A stretch of 8,197 nt of DNA from Acidimicrobiia bacterium (lineage in GTDB: Bacteria; Actinomycetota; Acidimicrobiia; Acidimicrobiales; Acidimicrobilacustridaceae): positions 1 through 8,197 of the forward strand of contig VERC01000099.1 of assembly GCA_018882825.1 (NCBI GenBank), read 5' to 3'. Positions 6,300 through 8,197 of this stretch are shown here, piece by piece (within the stretch, counting starts at the first letter, position 1; each line of letters starts with the position of its first letter). A program made the translations under genes and the position numbers. The notes below the pieces were generated by a model. The model did not search any database. It worked only from the letters and a program-made list of their open reading frames with translations, and had not been told where the DNA came from.

Positions 6300-7190
6300 T
6301 CAGGCGCCGGCGAACAGACCGGCCGACAGCAGCACGCCGAAGACCAGTTGCACCCGGCCGGTGGCCCCCAGCACACCGATGAGCGCGGGACCACTGGCTC
6401 CCTCCAACACCCGTTGTACCGGGATCCGGGCCAGCAGCACGGCCAGCAGTGCCGCCGCCGCCAACGGTCGACCCGATGGACCGGCGAGGAACGGCACGCA
6501 CACGAACGGTGCGACCATGAGCACGACGTAGAGGATGCGCGTGCCGCGGTCACCGAGACGGACGGCCAGCGTTCGCTTCCCCGCCACTCGGTCGGTGGGG
6601 ATGTCGCGCAGGTTGTTGACGACCAGCAACGCAGTGGCCAACAGTCCGACCGGGAGCGATACCGCCACCGTCAGCGGAGTGAACCGCTCGATCTGCACGA
6701 AGGCCGAGCCGGTGGTCGCCACCACCCCGAAGAACACGAACACGAACAACTCTCCGAACCCGGCATAGCCGTATGGTCGGGGTCCCCCGGTGTAGAACCA
6801 CGCCGCGGCGATGGCGGCCACGCCCACGGCCACGAGCCACCACGACGTGGCGATGGCCAGGGTCAGCCCGGCCACGGCCGCCACTCCGAAGGCGACGAAC
6901 GCCGCCCGCTTGACGGCCGCCGCCGACTTCCGACCGCTGGCCGTGAGTCGCATCGGACCGACCCGGTCGGCATCGGTGCCCCGCACCCCGTCGGAGTGAT
7001 CATTGGCGTAGTTGACACCGACCTGCAGGGCGAGCGAGACGATCAGTGCGGCCACGAATCGCCACACGACCACGCCGCGCAGCCCGTCGTGGATGCCGGC
7101 CATCCCGGCCGCCGCCGCCGTGCCCACCAGCACCGGGACCACCGCGGCCGGCAGCGTGCGGGGCCGGGCCCCGAGGATCCAGTCCTTCAT
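6300..7190 (-). CDS. menA: 1,4-dihydroxy-2-naphthoate polyprenyltransferase
   Basis: 296 residues, normal for MenA. This UbiA-family integral membrane enzyme attaches the polyprenyl chain from polyprenyl diphosphate to DHNA, with loss of CO2, giving demethylmenaquinol. The start is family-typical: MKDWILGARPRTLPAAVVPV. The first Asp-rich motif is NYANDHSDGVRGTD (60-73) and the second NNLRDIPTDRVAGKRTLAVR (192-211); these bind the Mg2+-diphosphate on the cytoplasmic face. Some eight or nine hydrophobic segments span the rest, including about 12-30, 43-58, 97-114, 118-134, 146-163, 173-191, 219-236, 242-254 and 280-294. The frame has no earlier usable start. No ribosome binding site precedes the ATG, and the promoter box seen before the other men genes is missing here. 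It is divergent from menE (59 bp between start codons). Confidence 0.95.
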   Translation of the reverse strand: MKDWILGARPRTLPAAVVPVLVGTAAAAGMAGIHDGLRGVVVWRFVAALIVSLALQVGVNYANDHSDGVRGTDADRVGPMRLTASGRKSAAAVKRAAFVAFGVAAVAGLTLAIATSWWLVAVGVAAIAAAWFYTGGPRPYGYAGFGELFVFVFFGVVATTGSAFVQIERFTPLTVAVSLPVGLLATALLVVNNLRDIPTDRVAGKRTLAVRLGDRGTRILYVVLMVAPFVCVPFLAGPSGRPLAAAALLAVLLARIPVQRVLEGASGPALIGVLGATGRVQLVFGVLLSAGLFAGA

Positions 7191-7249
7191 GGCAGCGAAG
7201 TGTGGTCGGTCCGGTGGGTCCCCGCCGAATCCCCGCCTACCCTCCCCTC
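7191..7249. promoter_or_regulatory. Divergent menA/menE promoter region
   Basis: This 59-bp stretch must hold both promoters. The menE side has a clear box. On the menA side the best candidate is CACACT (7204 to 7199 on the minus strand), 8 nt before the ATG, keeping only the A and final T of a TANNNT box. No Shine-Dalgarno is visible for either gene. The menA promoter is unresolved. Confidence 0.4.
7238..7243 (+). promoter_or_regulatory. Predicted -10 box of menE
   Basis: TACCCT followed by 6 nt (ccccct) and the GTG at 7250. The spacer has no purine tract, so no Shine-Dalgarno is possible there. This is the cleanest leaderless prediction in the window. Confidence 0.6.
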
Positions 7250-8197
7250 GTGCGCGGACTGGTGGCCATCGCCCGGACCGGCCAGGACCTCGTCGACGCC
7301 GTCGACGCGGCGTGGGCCGAGGGAGACGCGGTCCTTCCCGTCGATCACCGACTGCCGCGCCCCGCCGTGGAACGCCTCCTCGACACCATGGCCCCGACGA
7401 TGGTGATCGGACCGGACGGATCCGCGGAGCGACGGGCCGGGCGGCCGGTCGAACCCGGCGATGCCCTGGTCATCGCCACCAGTGGCAGCACCGGCACTCC
7501 CAAGGGTGTCGTGCACACCCACGACTCCCTGGCCGCGTCGGCCCGGATCGTGTCCACCGCCCTCGACGTGCGCGGCGACGACCGGTGGTTGTGCTGTCTT
7601 CCGCTGTCGCACATCGCCGGTTTCGCGGTCGTCGTGCGGGCCCGACTGGGGGGGATCCCGGTCGAGGTGCACGACGGGTTCGACGTCGATGCGGTGGTCG
7701 ACGCGGCGCGACGCGGTGCCACGCTCACCTCGCTCGTCCCCACCACCCTGCGCCGCATCGAACCGGCACTGTTCCGCCGGATCCTCGTCGGCGGCTCGGC
7801 CGCGCCCGACGATCTCCCGTCCAACTGTCGGGCCACCTACGGCATGACCGAGACGGGCAGCGCCGTGGTGCTCGATGGCCACGTGCTGCCCGGCGTCGAG
7901 CTGCGCATCATCGACGGCGAGATACAGGTGCGGGGCGACATGCTGCTGCGCGCCTACCGCGACGGTTCCGATCCGCGCCTCGAGGACGGATGGTTCCCCA
8001 CCGGCGATGGTGGTGAGTGGTCGACCGAGGGGAGTCTCGTCGTCCACGGTCGGCGCGGCGACATGATCGTCACCGGCGGGGAGAACGTGTGGCCCGGACC
8101 GATCGAGGCGCTGCTGTCGGCTCGCCACGACATCGCCGAGGTGACGATCGTCGGCCGACCCGATGCCGAATGGGGCGCAGCGGTGACGGCCGTGATC
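7250..8197 (+). CDS. menE: o-Succinylbenzoate-CoA ligase (3' end outside the window)
   Basis: 316 codons stay open from GTG 7250 to the window edge. It activates OSB with ATP and CoA to OSB-CoA, the substrate of MenB. Motifs of the adenylate-forming (ANL) superfamily are in order: phosphate loop ATSGSTGTPKG (76-86), LPLSHIAGF (117-125), GGSAAP (181-186), ATYGMTETG (195-203), GWFPTGDGG (247-255) with D253 as the ATP-ribose ligand, and the hinge GRRGDMIVTGGENV (267-280) with D271. The C-terminal small domain is cut off before the catalytic lysine. The N-terminal part before the phosphate loop is only about 75 residues, so this is a compact MenE rather than a long acyl-CoA synthetase. The ligase class is certain; OSB specificity rests mainly on the men neighbours and the compact size. 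Confidence 0.9.
   Translation, partial: MRGLVAIARTGQDLVDAVDAAWAEGDAVLPVDHRLPRPAVERLLDTMAPTMVIGPDGSAERRAGRPVEPGDALVIATSGSTGTPKGVVHTHDSLAASARIVSTALDVRGDDRWLCCLPLSHIAGFAVVVRARLGGIPVEVHDGFDVDAVVDAARRGATLTSLVPTTLRRIEPALFRRILVGGSAAPDDLPSNCRATYGMTETGSAVVLDGHVLPGVELRIIDGEIQVRGDMLLRAYRDGSDPRLEDGWFPTGDGGEWSTEGSLVVHGRRGDMIVTGGENVWPGPIEALLSARHDIAEVTIVGRPDAEWGAAVTAVI

Noticed and set aside
6348..7406. Plus-strand open frame of 352 codons across menA
   Set aside because: The translation is a low-complexity run of G, R, H and Q, antisense to the MenA motifs, and it runs through the menA/menE promoter region into menE in another frame.
1..8197. Search for CRISPR arrays, tRNA or rRNA genes, insertion sequences, attachment sites, defence or toxin-antitoxin genes
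   Set aside because: Nearly every base is accounted for by core metabolic genes and short intergenic regions, and no supporting signal was found.

Overview
The window is about 8.2 kb of GC-rich DNA (roughly 68-70% G+C by eye) with tightly packed genes, GTG starts, strong third-position G/C bias and no Shine-Dalgarno sequences in front of most genes. Protein content and style point to an actinobacterium. The UbiE/MenG signature, the GC-rich leaderless promoters and the DMFase-like neighbour suggest the class Acidimicrobiia (Ilumatobacter-like), but that placement is inference.

Layout. 1-64: end of an upstream region, with the promoter of the first gene. 65-1696 (+): a membrane-anchored or secreted protein with an N,N-dimethylformamidase large-subunit-like domain, followed by a hairpin. 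1744-8197: a menaquinone (vitamin K2) locus on alternating strands: menG (+), menF (+, overlapping menG by 4 bp), menD (-), menH (+), menA (-) and menE (+, cut by the window edge). The menF/menD and menH/menA pairs converge; the menD/menH and menA/menE pairs diverge from very short intergenic regions.

How the genes work together. MenF turns chorismate into isochorismate. MenD adds the succinyl-semialdehyde unit from 2-oxoglutarate. MenH eliminates pyruvate to give SHCHC. MenC, not in the window, would dehydrate SHCHC to o-succinylbenzoate (OSB). MenE activates OSB to OSB-CoA. MenB, also not in the window, closes the ring, and after thioester hydrolysis gives 1,4-dihydroxy-2-naphthoate (DHNA). 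MenA prenylates DHNA in the membrane and MenG methylates the product to menaquinone. This is the classical route, not the futalosine route. No gene of the window other than the first falls outside it.

The most distinctive signal is regulatory. Five genes are preceded by the same box, TA-S-S-C-T. In four of them (menG, menD, menH, menE) it lies exactly 6 nt before the start codon, which predicts leaderless mRNAs. I found no mobile element, CRISPR array, tRNA, rRNA or defence-like system. The window is a core metabolic locus rather than an unknown system; the first gene is the least understood part.
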